Below, in pieces: positions 19,978-32,381 of a stretch of 64,000 bases of DNA (its first letter is position 1; each line of letters begins with the position of its first letter). Source of the DNA: Adenophora triphylla var. japonica (taxonomy: Eukaryota; Streptophyta; Magnoliopsida; Asterales; Campanulaceae). Both the position numbers and the translations under genes were made by a program. Location: positions 186,001-250,000 of the forward strand of contig JAFEMH010002081.1 of the NCBI GenBank assembly GCA_022495995.1. The letters are read 5' to 3'. The notes under the pieces are model-generated. The model saw only the letters and a list, made by a program, of their open reading frames with translations. It made no database searches and was not told the DNA's origin.

Positions 19978-20731
19978 TGTAGGGGAAATATAGGGTCTTG
20001 ATCTTGATACTGAGGCCGGATATGTGATTGAATCGTGTATAATCCACTTTCCGAATAAAGTATTTCGACCCTTATTGCCTGGGTTACTCGAAATCCTTAT
20101 TGGGATAAGACAATCACTCAATTTGTTTCTAGGCAAAGAGAACAAATCTAAACTTAAGAATTGTTTATGCTTTTGTTATTGTTGTATCACTCTTGTATGT
20201 TATATGTGTTACAAATGAGATCAAACATCTGTATTTAAACAGATGTAGAGGTATCAGTTAAATGGTACAATCAAAAGACATGACTTTAGCCAAGCAATGT
20301 GTCTTTTCACTTTGAAAAGGCACTTGTTCAGGAACTGCTCGGCCTAGTCAAGGGACTCGCTCGGCCGAGCACATATGTCTAGTGAAATTCTGCCAAGCTG
20401 CACGGCCGTGTCTTATGAACTGCACGGCTGTGTTGTTCATACTGCTCGGCCGAGCAAGGCACATGCCTCGGCCGAGCAAGACACTCCAGAAACTTGGCCA
20501 ATCTGCTAAGATCTGCTCGGCCGAGTCAAGGACTCTGCTCGGCCGAGCACATCAGCAAAATGTGCTACCCTTAAACTTTTACTTCTTTATCGAGGTTGAC
20601 TTCGTTTTAGCTCAAACGAGTGTGTACTCCACACTTTCCCTTACTCGTATCCGAGTCTAATACGAATCACATTGATCTCTTAGTAAATCACCATTACAAT
20701 AAAATAGTTGATGACACTAAAATCACCAACA
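19978..20731 (-). repeat. C2 3' LTR (left) with palindrome array
   Basis: 754 bp LTR. At 20337-20548 it holds eight short CG-rich palindromes of the types GCTCGGCCGAGC and CACGGCCGTG. Centre-to-centre spacings are 22, 41, 22, 22, 22, 49 and 22 bp. On the minus strand they precede a TATA-like gtttaaatac (20231-20240), so they lie in U3. Confidence 0.92.
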
Positions 20732-20750
20732 AATCCCCTCCATTTTAGTG
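20732..20750 (-). other. C2 polypurine tract
   Basis: On the minus strand the bases before the 3' LTR read AAAATGGAGGGGATT, a typical purine primer for plus-strand synthesis. Confidence 0.8.
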
Positions 20751-21263
20751 TAATCCTTTGATTTACTAAACTTTATAAATAACGAAACAAACGAATGCGT
20801 AAATGAAAATGTCTTGCGATTGAATTTTCATCTTAGTATAATACACATTTCAAATACTCGAGAATCGGGGTGTCCTAACGATTGAACCCGTCAACTCATA
20901 TGAATACCTGAAGATACTATACACATAAGTTTCATACAATTCTCTTTGTTTAACCTTGACACTATTACAAGCCATGTGTCCATATCCAATAGTGAACATA
21001 TAGGAAGCCATGTCCTAGCTTCTTGAAGCGGCAAAACTTCATGTCCACATAGGTAGTTCCTTTAATCTTGCACCTGAATTTGCAATTTTTCAAAGTAACT
21101 ATTAAGAAGATATTCTTCAACCTAACCTTTACTTGCAGGTCTGAACACATACCTTGGGAAAGATAATAACATGTGTTCCAATCTCCAACTGCGAGCTTTC
21201 CACATTGAATTCAAGCTTCTAACGTTGTATTAGAAGGGAATTGGGTATCTCACAATTAGAGGA

Positions 21264-23320
21264 TTAAATGGACTTTAATCCCATTCCCATTGCAGACTTA
21301 TTTACCAAGTCTCTGGCTAACCCCTTCGTCAAGTGGTCAGCCAAATTTTGTTGCGACCGAACAAACTCAACTGATATCACACCATTCATGATTAACTCCC
21401 GAATCATACTATGTCTGACACCCAAGTGTCTAGACTTGCCATTATACATTTGACTATAAGCCCTAGCCAATGTAGCTACACTATCACAATGGATAGATAT
21501 TGGTGATATCGGTTTAGGCCATAATGGAATCTCATATATCATGTTTCGAAGCCACTCTGCTTCTTTTCCAGCAGCAGCCAATGCCACAAACTCAGATTCC
21601 ATTGTAGAATGAGTAATACATGTCTGCTTTTTGGAAGCCCAAGAAATGGCACCTCCTCCAAGCAAGAACACCCAACCACTAGTAGAAGATGAATCTTCTT
21701 GGTTGATTCAACTAGCATCTGTGTAACCTTCTAATATAGAAGGATGTCCACTATAACACAAACCATAGTCCATAGTACCTTTTAAGTACTTGAACACCAT
21801 TGTTATAGCATGCCAATGCTGTCTACTAGGATTACTAGTAAACCTGCTCAATCGTCCAACTGCATAAGCAATATCAGGTTGAGTGCCCGTCATAGCATAC
21901 ATCAAACTGCCTATGGCTTTTGAGTATTCGAGCTGTGACACAGTTTTACCAGTGTTTGATACAAGTTTCTCAGTAGGATCCATGGGAGTACTATCTTTAG
22001 AACAATTATCACAATTATACCTCTTGAGAATTTTCTCAATATAATGAGATTGTGAAATTGCAATTCCCTTGTTCATCCGTTTAATCTTTATGCCAAGAAT
22101 TACGTCGGCTTCTCCCATGTCCTTCATAGAAAACTTTGATGACAAAAACTTCTTAGTTTCATCAACTACATTTTGGTCTGTGCCAAAAATCAACATGTCA
22201 TCAACATATAGGCAGATGATTACACCTTTACCGGATTCATCAAATCTGCTATATACACATTTGTCGGACTGATTTAATACAAAACCATTCGACAAAATAA
22301 CCTCATCAAACTTTTGATGCCACTGCTTAGGTGCTTGCTTCAGCCCATACAATGACTTAATTAACTTACATACCTTATGCTCATTACCTGGCATAACAAA
22401 TCCTTCTGATTGTTTCATATACACTTCTTCTTCCAAATAACCAGTTAAAAATGCTGTTTTGACATCCATTTGATGGATCAATAGATTACGAATAGGCGCA
22501 AAGCTATCGGTAATCTAATGGTAGTGATACGAGCAACCGGTGCATAGGTATCGAAGTAATCGATCCCTTCCTTTTGTCTAAAGCCTTGGATTACCAATCG
22601 AGCTTTAAACTTGTCAATTGTTCCATCGACTTTCATCTTCATTTTGAAGATCCATTTGCACCCCAAAGGTTTACAGCCTGGTGGTAAATCAGACAAGACC
22701 CATGTATTATTTTCCACAATAAAACCAATCTCATCATCGATGGCTTCTTTCCAAAAACCAGCGTCTCGAGATTTTATTGCTTCATCATAGGTTCTTGGAT
22801 CCTCCTTTATACTATAACAGTAAGAGTATTGAGATTCAATTTGATCTCTTGATCCCATAACTAAATATAGTTGAAAATCAGAAACATATGATTTAGCTTT
22901 CCTTACTCTTTTGCTTTTATGAGGTTCGGGTATCTCATTTGGTGTCTCAACTGAATGATCATCCATTTGAGATTCTGCCGACATTGGTATAATGTCCTTG
23001 GGTCTAGGTATTGAAGAGAAACGATTCTCATCAAAGATTGCATCTCTCGATTCTATAATTGTGTTAATAGAAATGAATTCATTAGGTTCTATAACATAAA
23101 ACCTATATGCCTTGGAATGCTCAGCATATCCAACAAAGATGCAATCAATACCTTTTTCTCCCAACTTTTTCCTTTTAGGATCCGGGAGCCTAACCACGGC
23201 CCTACAACCCCAAACTCGTAAAAATGTCAAGTTTGGTCGTTTCTTATACCAAAGCTCATATGGGGTAATTTTGTTCCTTTTATTAGGAACTCTATTCAAT
23301 AGATGACAAGCCGTTAACAT
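21264..23320 (-). pseudogene. pol: C2 pol part 2: integrase C-terminus, RT and RNase H
   Basis: 23320-22478 carries the integrase tail (PYELWYKKRPNL, then the VGYAEHSKAYRF region) and the start of RT (KARLVIQGFRQKEGIDY). After a frameshift near 22480-22520, RT continues with HQMDVKTAFLTGYL and the catalytic YVDDMLIFG. A TGA at 21708 replaces an expected Trp. RNase H follows with [18 protein letters not shown] and the C-terminal DHLTKGL. Two single Trp-to-stop changes plus frameshifts make it inactive. Confidence 0.87.
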
Positions 23321-23329
23321 GTCTTCACC

Positions 23330-24501
23330 CTAAAACCCGTCACTCAAGCCCGAGTAAGACAACATGGCATTAACCATTTCTTCAAGAGTTCTATTCTTCC
23401 TTTCAGCCACACCATTTTGTTGTGGTACATAAGGAGACGTAGTCTCATGAATTATCCCTACGGATTGGAAATATTTAGGATCATAATATTCACCACCTAT
23501 ATCCGTACGTAAGGTTTTAATCAAGCCATTTAGTTGAAGTTCAACTTCAGTTTTATAAATTTTAAATTTATCTAGGGCTTCATCTTTTGCATGCAGCAAG
23601 TAAATATAGCAAAACCTAGAAGCATCATCTATAAAAGTGACAATATACTTTTTATTGCCTAAAGATGGAGTTGCATGAAAATCACATAAATCACTATGAA
23701 TCAATTCAAGTTTTACAGAATTCCTTGTAACACTTTTAAAAGGTTTTCTAGTGATTTTTGTCAACATGCAAGTATTACACTTTTCCGTATTATTATCTAT
23801 AACAGGAATCAAACCATCTTTGGACATTTCAAGCATTCTTTTATAGTGCACATGTCCTAACCGAGAATGCCATAATAAGGAATTGATAACAACAGAGGAA
23901 GTCATAAAAACAGAACTAGAGTTAACAAGAATTTTATTTAAATTCAACATGAACATTCCATTATTATAATAACCAAATCCTACAAATACACCCGACTTTG
24001 ATAAGATATACTTATCGGATTCATAAACTTGTTTATAACCACACTTGTTCAAGACAGACTGTAAATTAAATTCTTACGAAGTTTAGGTACATATAAAACA
24101 TTAAACAAAGAAATAGTTTTTCCCGAACTGAATTCCAACACCACGCTTCCTCTTCCTTGAATAGGAGTTGAATGGTCATCACCCATGTAAAGGACAGATC
24201 CGTCTTCCATTGGTTTATATGTCTTAAACCAACAACGATCCTTACAAACATGAGTTGTGGCACCGGAATCAATCCACCACGCAATAGCATCATCCTTGGT
24301 TTTGAGAATGGTCCTTAGACCCCTTTCCCGAACCACTTGTGCTTGCGCCTTTCTTGTTGTTTCCAACATGACAATCCTTCTTAAAGTGACCAGATTTGCC
24401 ACACTTCCAACATGCCAATTTAGGCTTCTTGTTGGAACCATAACCATTGTCATTGAAACTACGTTTCTTTCCTTTGTTTTTATTGTTTCCACCCTCATCA
24501 A
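23330..24501 (-). pseudogene. pol: C2 pol part 1: protease and integrase
   Basis: The protease motif is IDSGATTHVC in the 24501-24049 frame. After a frameshift near 24050 the integrase follows: an H-H-C-C zinc region (LWHSRLGHVHYKRML, CNTCMLTK) and a core with HSDLCDF, RTDIGGEY and NGVAERKNR, giving the D, D and E positions. The usual SDRGGEY reads TDIGGEY. The frame ends at a TAG at 23330 where a Trp is expected, and coding continues in the same frame at 23320. Confidence 0.85.
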
Positions 24502-25162
24502 TCATATTGACCGAGGGTCCAGCAACTTCCTTTCCTTTGCCTTTATCATCCTCTTGCGCCCTAAGAGATTCCTCTATGCGTAAGTGACTACCAAGTTGAA
24601 CCAAGGACAGATCGTCTTTACCATGTTTCAAAGTGTGTTTGAAATCCTTCCAGGAGGGAGGCAACTTATCAATCACACTTGAAACCGATATTGACTCATC
24701 GATCTTCAACCCATGTTGTGTATATTGTCCAAGGATTCTAAGGAGTTCATTGAACTGTTCCATGACAGGTCTTGAATCGACCATCTTGTAATTATTAAAA
24801 TTACTCACAAGGAACTTCTTACTAGAAGCATCCTCTGCCATGTACTTGGATTCAAGAGAATCCCATAACTCTTTAGCAGATTCCTCATTTTGATAGATGT
24901 CAAATAGAGAATCAGACATACCATTTAAAATGTGTCCTCTGCAGATGTAGTCATCGTTCTCCCACTTTGATCTACGTCTGATTGCTTCCAAGTTGTCATC
25001 TTCAAGCAATTCCGGAATAGGGGTAGATAGAACATACACCACTTTTAACGTTGTTAAAAGGAAGTGCATCTTCTTCTGCCAACGCCTGAAGTCTTGTCCT
25101 TCAAATTTGTCTAGCTTTCCAAACTTTGTCGTCTTCTCCTTCAAAGTACTTCCACCAGCCAT
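24290..25162 (-). CDS. gag: C2 gag
   Basis: A 290 aa nucleocapsid/capsid precursor. The true ATG (MAGGSTLKE) is at 25162; an apparent upstream start is GTG. The UBN2-type capsid region includes FEGQDFRRWQKKMHFLL and AKELWDSLESKYM. A basic linker (NNKNKGKKRSFND) leads to one CCHC knuckle (CWKCGKSGHFKKDC). The protease frame (24501 to 24049) overlaps its 3' end in another frame, which is the usual copia frameshift arrangement or a mutation. Confidence 0.88.
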   Translation of the reverse strand: MAGGSTLKEKTTKFGKLDKFEGQDFRRWQKKMHFLLTTLKVVYVLSTPIPELLEDDNLEAIRRRSKWENDDYICRGHILNGMSDSLFDIYQNEESAKELWDSLESKYMAEDASSKKFLVSNFNNYKMVDSRPVMEQFNELLRILGQYTQHGLKIDESISVSSVIDKLPPSWKDFKHTLKHGKDDLSLVQLGSHLRIEESLRAQEDDKGKGKEVAGPSVNMIDEGGNNKNKGKKRSFNDNGYGSNKKPKLACWKCGKSGHFKKDCHVGNNKKGASTSGSGKGSKDHSQNQG

Positions 25163-25187
25163 GAGTATCACAACTACTTTATTCGTT

Positions 25188-25941
25188 TGTAGGGGAAATA
25201 TAGGGTCTTGATCTTGATACTGAGGCCGGATATGTGATTGAATCGTGTATAATCCACTTTCCGAATAAAGTATTTCGACCCTTATTGCCTGGGTTACACG
25301 AAATCCTTATTGGGATAAGACAATCACTCAATTTGTTTCTAGGCAAAGAGAACAAATCTAAACTTGAGAATTGTTTATGCTTTTGTTATTGTTGTATCAC
25401 TCTTGTATGTTATATGTGTTACAAATGAGATCAAACATCTATATTTAAACAGATGGAGAGGTATCAGTAAAAGGGTACAATCAAAAGACATGACTTTAGC
25501 CAAGCAATGTGTCTTTTCACTTTGAAAAGGCACCTGTTCAGGAACTGCTCGGCCGAGTCAAGGGACTCGCTCGGTCGAGCACATATGTCTAGTGAAATTC
25601 TGCCAAGCTGCACGGCCGTGTTTTATGAACTGCACGGCCGTGTTTTTCATACTGCTCGGCCGAGCAAGGCACATGCCACGGCCGAGCAAGACACTCCAGA
25701 AACTTGGCCAATCTGCTAAGCTCTGCTCGGCCGAGTCAAGGACTCTGCTCGGCCGAGCACATCAGCAAAATGTGCTACCCTTTAACTTTTACTTCTTTAT
25801 CGAGGTTGACTTCATTTTAGCTCAAACGAGTGTGTACTCCACACTTTCCCTTACTCGTATCCGAGTCTAATACGAATCACATTGATCTCTTAGTAAATCA
25901 CCATTACAATAAAATAGTTGATGACACTAAAATCACCAACA
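25188..25941 (-). repeat. C2 5' LTR (right) with palindrome array
   Basis: Same length as the left copy. The palindrome array is conserved at 25547-25758 with the same spacing. Individual palindromes differ by single bases (for example tcggtcga against tcggccga). Confidence 0.92.
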
Positions 25942-25946
25942 TTTTT

Positions 25947-26240
25947 AACCTCATAGATTAAGCTGCAAACTGTGTTGTAAATGATTAACGAAAAGCTCAA
26001 AATGCAAGAGTCATTGGGAACAGATGTGCATGAATATGCGAGGAAATTGTTTCAACTGATAATTTTCCATTTGCTTCAAAATTTACAAGAGAATATAAAA
26101 AGCTATTAAAACTACAATATACAGCTCTCCAATTATACTCTACTTTCGACTACTTCTATTCCCAGAAAATAGCGTTCTAAATGCTCTGCAAAATTGTGTG
26201 GTCACGCTGGCCAGCTTCACCTATTTGACTCATAATCTGC
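25947..26240. other. SAUR downstream region
   Basis: 3' flank of the SAUR at 26241, AT-rich. No other gene seen. Confidence 0.6.
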
Positions 26241-26531
26241 TCAAGCAAGAAGTGACGTCAATGAATAGATCCTCTTGCAAGGAATCGTCAAACCACCCAT
26301 TGGGTGACCAAACCCAAACTCTTCCTCAGCTTGACTAAGCAACTCCTGGAATAATGGTTGAGTCAAGAATGATACTGGTATCACAAATCTTTTCTTTTCC
26401 TCCTCTCCCACATATACTGCAAAATAGCCTTTTGAAACATCTGCGGTTGTGGGTGTTTTGTGATTTGAGTTGAATGACGGCCTTCTAAGAATCTTCTTAA
26501 CAGGAAGGATCCGCGGCATACGAATAGCCAT
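26241..26531 (-). CDS. SAUR-like auxin-responsive protein with altered C-terminus
   Basis: A 96 aa protein, the normal SAUR size, starting [17 protein letters not shown]. It has the full SAUR core ([47 protein letters not shown]). After IPC the expected EDLFIDVTS tail is present in the DNA but out of frame: one base is missing just after the Cys codon, so the last ~12 residues read [11 protein letters not shown]. The conserved core is complete, so the protein might still work. A TATA box (minus-strand tataagta, 26666-26673) lies about 135 bp upstream. It is in the same orientation as the broken SAUR at 18820-19157, which suggests a tandem SAUR cluster split by C2. Confidence 0.87.
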   Translation of the reverse strand: MAIRMPRILPVKKILRRPSFNSNHKTPTTADVSKGYFAVYVGEEEKKRFVIPVSFLTQPLFQELLSQAEEEFGFGHPMGGLTIPCKRIYSLTSLLA

Positions 26532-27032
26532 GATTTTTCAAGAATATATTTTAAAGATAGAACAAGTAAGAAGAAGAAAGTATAAGTCAAATGATTGAGT
26601 GAGAACCTAACTGTTTGCTTAGAGTTTGTGAAGATTTGTGTTGTTAATGAGTTAAGCTCTGTGGGTACTTATAGATGTCATTGATAAATCTATGATACTT
26701 AAATTTGGGAATGGGTGGTGAAGAGGCATTTTGGACATTAGGACAACTGTGAGGGACAATAACATGTGACATTAAACATGGCTTTGTCTTCCAACTAATC
26801 ATCAAGAATTCATGATATTTGATAGCTCAACCATACAATTTCGAACAATGGTGTCCTACCAATTCCGGACCATGATTCTTACCAAACCTCTAGACTTGTC
26901 TCACCTCCGGGCTTAAAATGTTTGAGATGTATCATGACATTTAAGATGATAACATAGTCACATTACTGATGATTTTTGGCAAAACAAGACCATATGCTAT
27001 TGTCTTAAAGTTTTCCCATGTGCTATTGTCTT
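26532..27032. other. SAUR promoter side and intergenic DNA
   Basis: 5' region of the SAUR gene with a TATA box at 26666-26673. Farther upstream only AT-rich DNA is seen, including a partial duplication of atgctattgtctt near 26994-27032. Confidence 0.55.
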
Positions 27033-27121
27033 TCACTCTTCCATCATCCAAATGCGTATCATTATTCTTAGAACCAACACACACACAACTGATACTAAGA
27101 CAACCATATCTAGTCTGTCAG
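27033..27121 (+). repeat. Second copy of the window's first ~110 bases (CACTA-linked fragment)
   Basis: tcactcttccatcatccaaa and the following ~70 bases match positions 1-118, apart from a 13 bp internal repeat and a few substitutions. At the start of the window this sequence leads into TNP2. Here it abuts the truncated 5' end of C3. Confidence 0.88.
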
Positions 27122-28069
27122 TTAAAAAACAGAAAGCCAAACATAGTGAATAGGAAATCCTCAGATTCTGTACAATGTAGAGCATATCGTGGCTTTGGTC
27201 ACTATGCATATAAGTGTGCTAACACACTTAAAAACAGGGAATGAGCTTAACTGCTTCCCTGAGTGATAGTGAGAATGAAGAGGAAATTGCTAATATGTCT
27301 GTGATAAACTGTCATTATGTGTTTAATGCTTATTTTCTAGGAATAGAAGAAGGAGATTCTGAGGTGAATGAGGATGTGGACTCAGATGTGGGCACATCCT
27401 TGGACACAGCTGAAAATACATCTAATCTGACTCTCAACTGTTTCTCCATAAAAGGAGATTCAGGTGATGAAGAAAGAGACATTCCCTATGAGGAACTCTT
27501 TGAGTCATACAGAGAACTGCATACAGATTGAATAAAAAGGATGGACAAAATTGAGGTTCTTGCTAAGGTAAATAAAGCTCTTTCTGATAAATTAGTTGTT
27601 TGTGAAGATGAGAAAGCCAGACTTTCAAAATAAAATGATGATAAAAAAGATACCATTGCCAAACTTGAAGTCCTGGTAACCAAAAGAGAAGTTGAGCTAG
27701 AAAAATTCAAAACTGAGTTTGAAAAAGCTAAGGGTACATTAACCAAGTTGAATACTGGTAAAATGAAACTTGATGAAGCTATAGCTCTTGGTAAAACTGG
27801 AAAAACTGGCATTGGATTTGAGAAAATCAAATTTGTAAAAGAGGGATGTGAGGTTTCAAAAACTGTTGAAAAACCAATTTTGAGTTCTAAAAGGCCATGG
27901 AGGAGGCACTATATTTGTCCTTATTGCTTTGATCCTGGGAATATTTGTCCCTTCTGTTATAAGTTGAAAACTGATAGAAAAGCTGGCTGTGTAAATCAAA
28001 CTCAGATGTGTGACAAGATGTGTACACATCTAGGCACATATCCTACTACACAGCATCAGCAGCACTAGA
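27121..28069 (+). pseudogene. gag: C3 gag remnant
   Basis: It begins with a degraded zinc knuckle (CRAYRGFGHYAYKC, with the second Cys replaced by Tyr). An acidic region (DSENEEE, VNEDVDSDVG) and coiled-coil-like Lys/Glu segments follow. Stops at 27529 and 27631 break the frame. The N-terminal capsid domain is missing. Confidence 0.75.
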
Positions 28070-31000
28070 AAAAGAAAGTTGAAACTAAGTGGGTAGCTAA
28101 ACCTAGTGCTACCTGTAATGTCGTCTACTCTTCCCTCAAGAGTAGTGTCTCTAGTTCCTGGTATTTTGATAGTGGGTTCTCTAGGCACATGACTGGGATC
28201 CAAGATGTTCTAACTGACTATAGGTTGATCAATGGGGAAAAGGTGAACTTTGGTGGTGGTGCTCAAGGTAAAATCATTGGGAAAGGGACCCTAGATATTA
28301 AGGGTCTCCCAAAATTGCACAATGTATACCATGTAGAAGGCTTAAAAGCCAACCTGATAAACATCAGTCAATTGTGTGATGATGACCTTCTTGTGAAGTT
28401 TGATAAATACCTGTGTGAGGTGTTTGATAAAGAAAACAAGTTTGTGTTTACATGTCCTAGATCTGTTGATAATTGTTATCAATTTGGTGACAATTTGTCT
28501 TGCCTAAGTACTAAAGTGAATGCTGTCAATCTGTGGCACCAAAAACTAGGGCATGCGAGCAGTAGAAAATTAGAAGAACTCTAAAGGCATGAAGCTGTTA
28601 GGGATTTCCCTAAGTTGAGCTTTAAAAACCCTAATGTCTGTGGCTCCTGTCATAAAGGGAAACATACAAAATCATCATACAAAAAGGTCCAACAATGTTT
28701 CACATCTAGATGTTTGGAATTGATACACACTGACTTGATGGGACCTATAGAAGTAGAAAGCTTTGGTAGGAAAAAGTATACTTTTGTGTGTTGATAACTA
28801 CTCCAGGTACACTTGGGTGATGTTTTTAAGGGAAAAGTCTGAGACCATAGGTCAGTTCAAAAACTGGTACAAGAGGGTCAGAAATTTGTATAGGCTTAAG
28901 GATGTAAGGATTAGATCTAACCATGGTACTGAGTATGAGAACTCCATGTTTACGGCGTTCTGCAACTCTAAGGGAATCACTTATGAATTCTCTGCACCTC
29001 TTACTCCTCAACAAAATGGAGTTGCAGAAAGGAAGAATGGAGCCCTCCAAGAAATGGCTAGGGTTATGCTAAGTTCCAAAAACCTGTCAAAGAAATTTTG
29101 GGCATAAGCTTTGAATACTGCCTGTCACATTGGTAATAGGGTGTTTCTAAGAATTGGGAGCACAATGACGCTATATCAAATCCTACTCTATAAGAAACCT
29201 ACTATAAATTATTTTCATGTGTTTGGCTTTATCTGTTACATCCTCAATGATAGGGAATACTTGTCCAAGTTTGATTCCAAGAGTGATAAAGCAATATTCA
29301 TGGGATACTCCACTAATAGTAGAGCATATAGGGTATTTAACCTAAAAACAAAGACTATTATGGAATCTGCAAATGTGGTATTTGATGAAATACTTGATCT
29401 TAACCTCAAAACTGCTGAGGATGATGTTTTAGGTTGCTTGTCAGACTGAAAAGTTACAGATACAGGTGCTGTGGAGCAAACAGAGGATGCTGAGGTTGAA
29501 ACAAATGCTGAAGCAGAGAAGGATGTGACTAAGGATGTGGACACATCTGCATCCACATCCACACCCACATCTGTCCCCAGATCCTCCCAAACTCTTGAAC
29601 CTGAGGACAGCTCCTCTGAATCTGACAAAGATGAAACTCCAGAAGGTAATGAGGATGGGTGTGTGGACAGATCAAAGGATATTCCCTCAAAAATCCAGAA
29701 AAATCATCCCACTTCATAGGTTGTGGGAGATGTGCATGATTAAGTGAGAACAAGACAGAAAGGAAGGGTAAACTACAGAGAGCTAGCTGGTTTGTGGAGC
29801 TGCTCATCAGCATTCTCCAAGATCTGTTTTTGTTGTTATGTCTCAAATATTGAACCTAAAAACATAACTGAGGCTTTAAAGGATGTTGACTGGATTATGG
29901 CCATGCAAGAAGAGTTGAGTCAGTTTGAAAATAATGATGTTTGGACCTTAGTTCCTAGGCCCTCTCATGGAAATGTCATAGGAACAAAATGATTTTTCAA
30001 AAATAAGACCGAAGGGGGTGATTACTAGAAATAAGGATAGACTTGTGGCTCAAGGGTATACCCAAGTTGAAGGGATTGACTTTGAGGAAACCTTTGTCCC
30101 TGTTTCCAGAATTTAGTCCATAAGACTCTTGTTGGCCATTGCCTGCTACCTCAAGCTTACTCTTCATCAAATGGATGTTAAGAGTGCCTTTCTGAATGGG
30201 GTATTGAATGAAGAAGCCTATATTGAACAACCAAAGGGCTTTGAGGATCATGAATACCCAAACCATGTGTACAAATTCAAGAAAGCTCTGTATGGGCTGA
30301 AACAAGCTCCTAGATCTTGGTATGGTATGTTGACTGACCATATGCTTCACCTAGGGTTCAAGAGAGGTGAGGTGGACAAAACCTTGTTTGTAAGGAAAGT
30401 TAAAAGGGTGATAATTGTGGCTCAAATCTATGTGGATGACATTGTGTTTGTGTCTAATTGAGACACCATGTTGACTGAATTTGTGGATAGCATGAACACC
30501 ACATTTGAGATGAGTATGGTAGGTGAGTTGAACTACTTCCTAGGTTTACAAATTAAACAATTTAAAGAAGGTATGTTCATCTCCTAATCCAAGTATGCCA
30601 AAAATCTTGTGAAAAAGTTCTCCCTTGAACACTCCTCTCACCTCAAAACACCAATGGGATCATCTCAAAGGCTCAGTCATAAAACAGATGGTGAGAGTGT
30701 AGACCAGACTGTGTACAGAAGCATGATAGGTAGTTTGTTATACCTCACAACTAGTAGACCTGACATTATGTACAGTGTATGTCTATGTGCTAGATATCAA
30801 GCAAACCCAAAGGTTTCCCATCTCAAAGCCTTGAAAAGGATTATCAGATATGTGAATGGGACAACAAACCTAGGGTTACATTATTATAAGGTGACAAACA
30901 CTAATTTGGTTGGGTATAGTGACTCTGATTCGGCTGGCAATTGCGATGATAGAAAGAGTACTACTGGGGGCTACTTCTATCTAGGGAATAACCTTGTTTC

Positions 31001-31370
31001 TTGGTATAGTTGAAATAAGAATTGTGTATCCCTATCCACTGCAGAAGCTGAATATGTTGCCCTTGGTAACTGCTGCACACAACTGCTATGGATGAACAAA
31101 ATGCTAAAAGACTATGGGTTGAATAGCAAAATTTTAACTGCCTTTTATGATTACAAGAGTGCTTTAGACATATCTAAAAACCCTATCCAACATTCCAGAA
31201 CTAAGCATATTGATATTAGACACCATTTCATTAGGGATCTTGTAGAACAAAAAACTGTGTGTCTGGAATTGGTTGGGACTGAAAATCAACTTGCTGATAT
31301 ATTTACAAAGAAATTAGATCTTGAGAGATTTTCCTCCTTGAGGAAGTCTCTTGGCTTGTGTGATATTTGA
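28070..31370 (+). pseudogene. pol: C3 pol remnant (PR-IN-RT-RNase H)
   Basis: Protease SWYFDSGSRHMTG (about 28157) is followed by the integrase zinc region (LWHQKLGHASSRKL, CGSCHKGKH). The integrase core has HTDLMGP, RSNHGTEYEN (the usual SDHG reads SNHG, so a catalytic Asp is lost) and [13 protein letters not shown] has [14 protein letters not shown] (30170) and IYVDDIVFVSN, then RNase H (TTSRPDIMYSVCLCAR, STAEAEYVALGN, C-terminal DIFTKKL). At least ten stops or frameshifts occur, for example 28582, 29106, 29447, 29717, 29991, 30459, 30586 and 31011. Several are explained by C-to-T or G-to-A changes. Inactive. Confidence 0.88.
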
Positions 31371-32381
31371 GGATGTGAAAAAAAAATCATGCATTTGCAC
31401 AAAATATCTCAGTGTGGTCACTTTTTTGTCTTACATTATTGACATGTTTGATTACTGAAATGTGGCATTTCTTTTTCATGTTGTCTTTTGATAACTTGAT
31501 ACAATCTTCCTAGATATCTCATAGTGGGTGCATTAATCAAGAGAAACAGTTGCTTCTTCCATTTGTATGATGCCATGTCCAGTGTGATCATGTGATTCTC
31601 AAGATAAAGTTTGAAATCAAACATGAAAAGATCAATGGACAAAGGGCTATCTTTGGGTCAAAAGAAAAGTGAAAGCTACTCAATTTGTAATTTATCCACA
31701 ATAAAAAATGGGTGGATGCATCCTAGAGGTTGTGCAGATTAGATTATTGCCCATTGACTTTCTGTGATCTGGATGTGTTTCCAAATGTAAGTCTCATCCT
31801 ATACCACATCTGTAAACTGAGATTTTTTCCTTCACATGTGTAATGCATCATTCTAGACATTTAGCATGATTAGGTCATATAGGGTGTAAATATTCTCTAG
31901 TTTATTTTCGTTCTTAATTTATTCTTTTATTTAACATGTTCTTGATTTTTAAAATCTCTCATGAAAAAGAAAGGTGTGTATCAAAATCCTCATGAGAAAA
32001 GGAAGAACAAATTCAAAGGGGTATTTGTGTAAGAGAAATGGCGGAAGATATTCAATGTTACCATAAAAGATATGTGGAATTTTGATAAAATTTAATCCCT
32101 AATTTTATGGTGGTTTGTTGTGTGTGGATACTCCAAGGGTTTATAGCCGTTAAGGGCTCTGTCATCTCAAGCCACAATTCCAGAATCCTAGTTGAGGTAA
32201 GACTCCTTAATTGAGTAGGAAAGGGGAAGTTATGGTTTTAATTGTGTGTCACATCCGTCACATTTCCTTAATTCCTCATTGTGTTTCTTCCCCCTTTGCC
32301 CCAATTTCTCTCTCACACACATGCACCATATTTGCTTCTCTCTCTCTCTCTCTTTCTGTCTAACCCTAACCGCAGAAATCA
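31371..32381 (+). other. C3 spacer between pol and env-like ORF
   Basis: About 1 kb without an ORF of note. A long CT-rich tract (tctctctctctctctttctg, about 32338-32358) directly precedes the env-like start codon, a layout known from Sireviruses. Confidence 0.55.

Larger units (their letters stand above)
19978..25941 (-). mobile_element. C2: Ty1/copia LTR retrotransposon (Tork/TNT1-like)
   Basis: A 5,964 bp element on the minus strand with two LTRs of exactly 754 bp (19978-20731, 25188-25941). The ends are TGTAGG..CAACA and the 5 bp duplication is ttttt (19973-19977, 25942-25946). The gag-PR-IN-RT-RNase H order is that of copia. Equal LTR length with only scattered substitutions suggests a recent insertion between the two SAUR copies. 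Pol has two Trp-to-stop changes and frameshifts, so it is inactive as sequenced. I could not find a standard tRNA-iMet primer site next to the 5' LTR. Confidence 0.92.
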
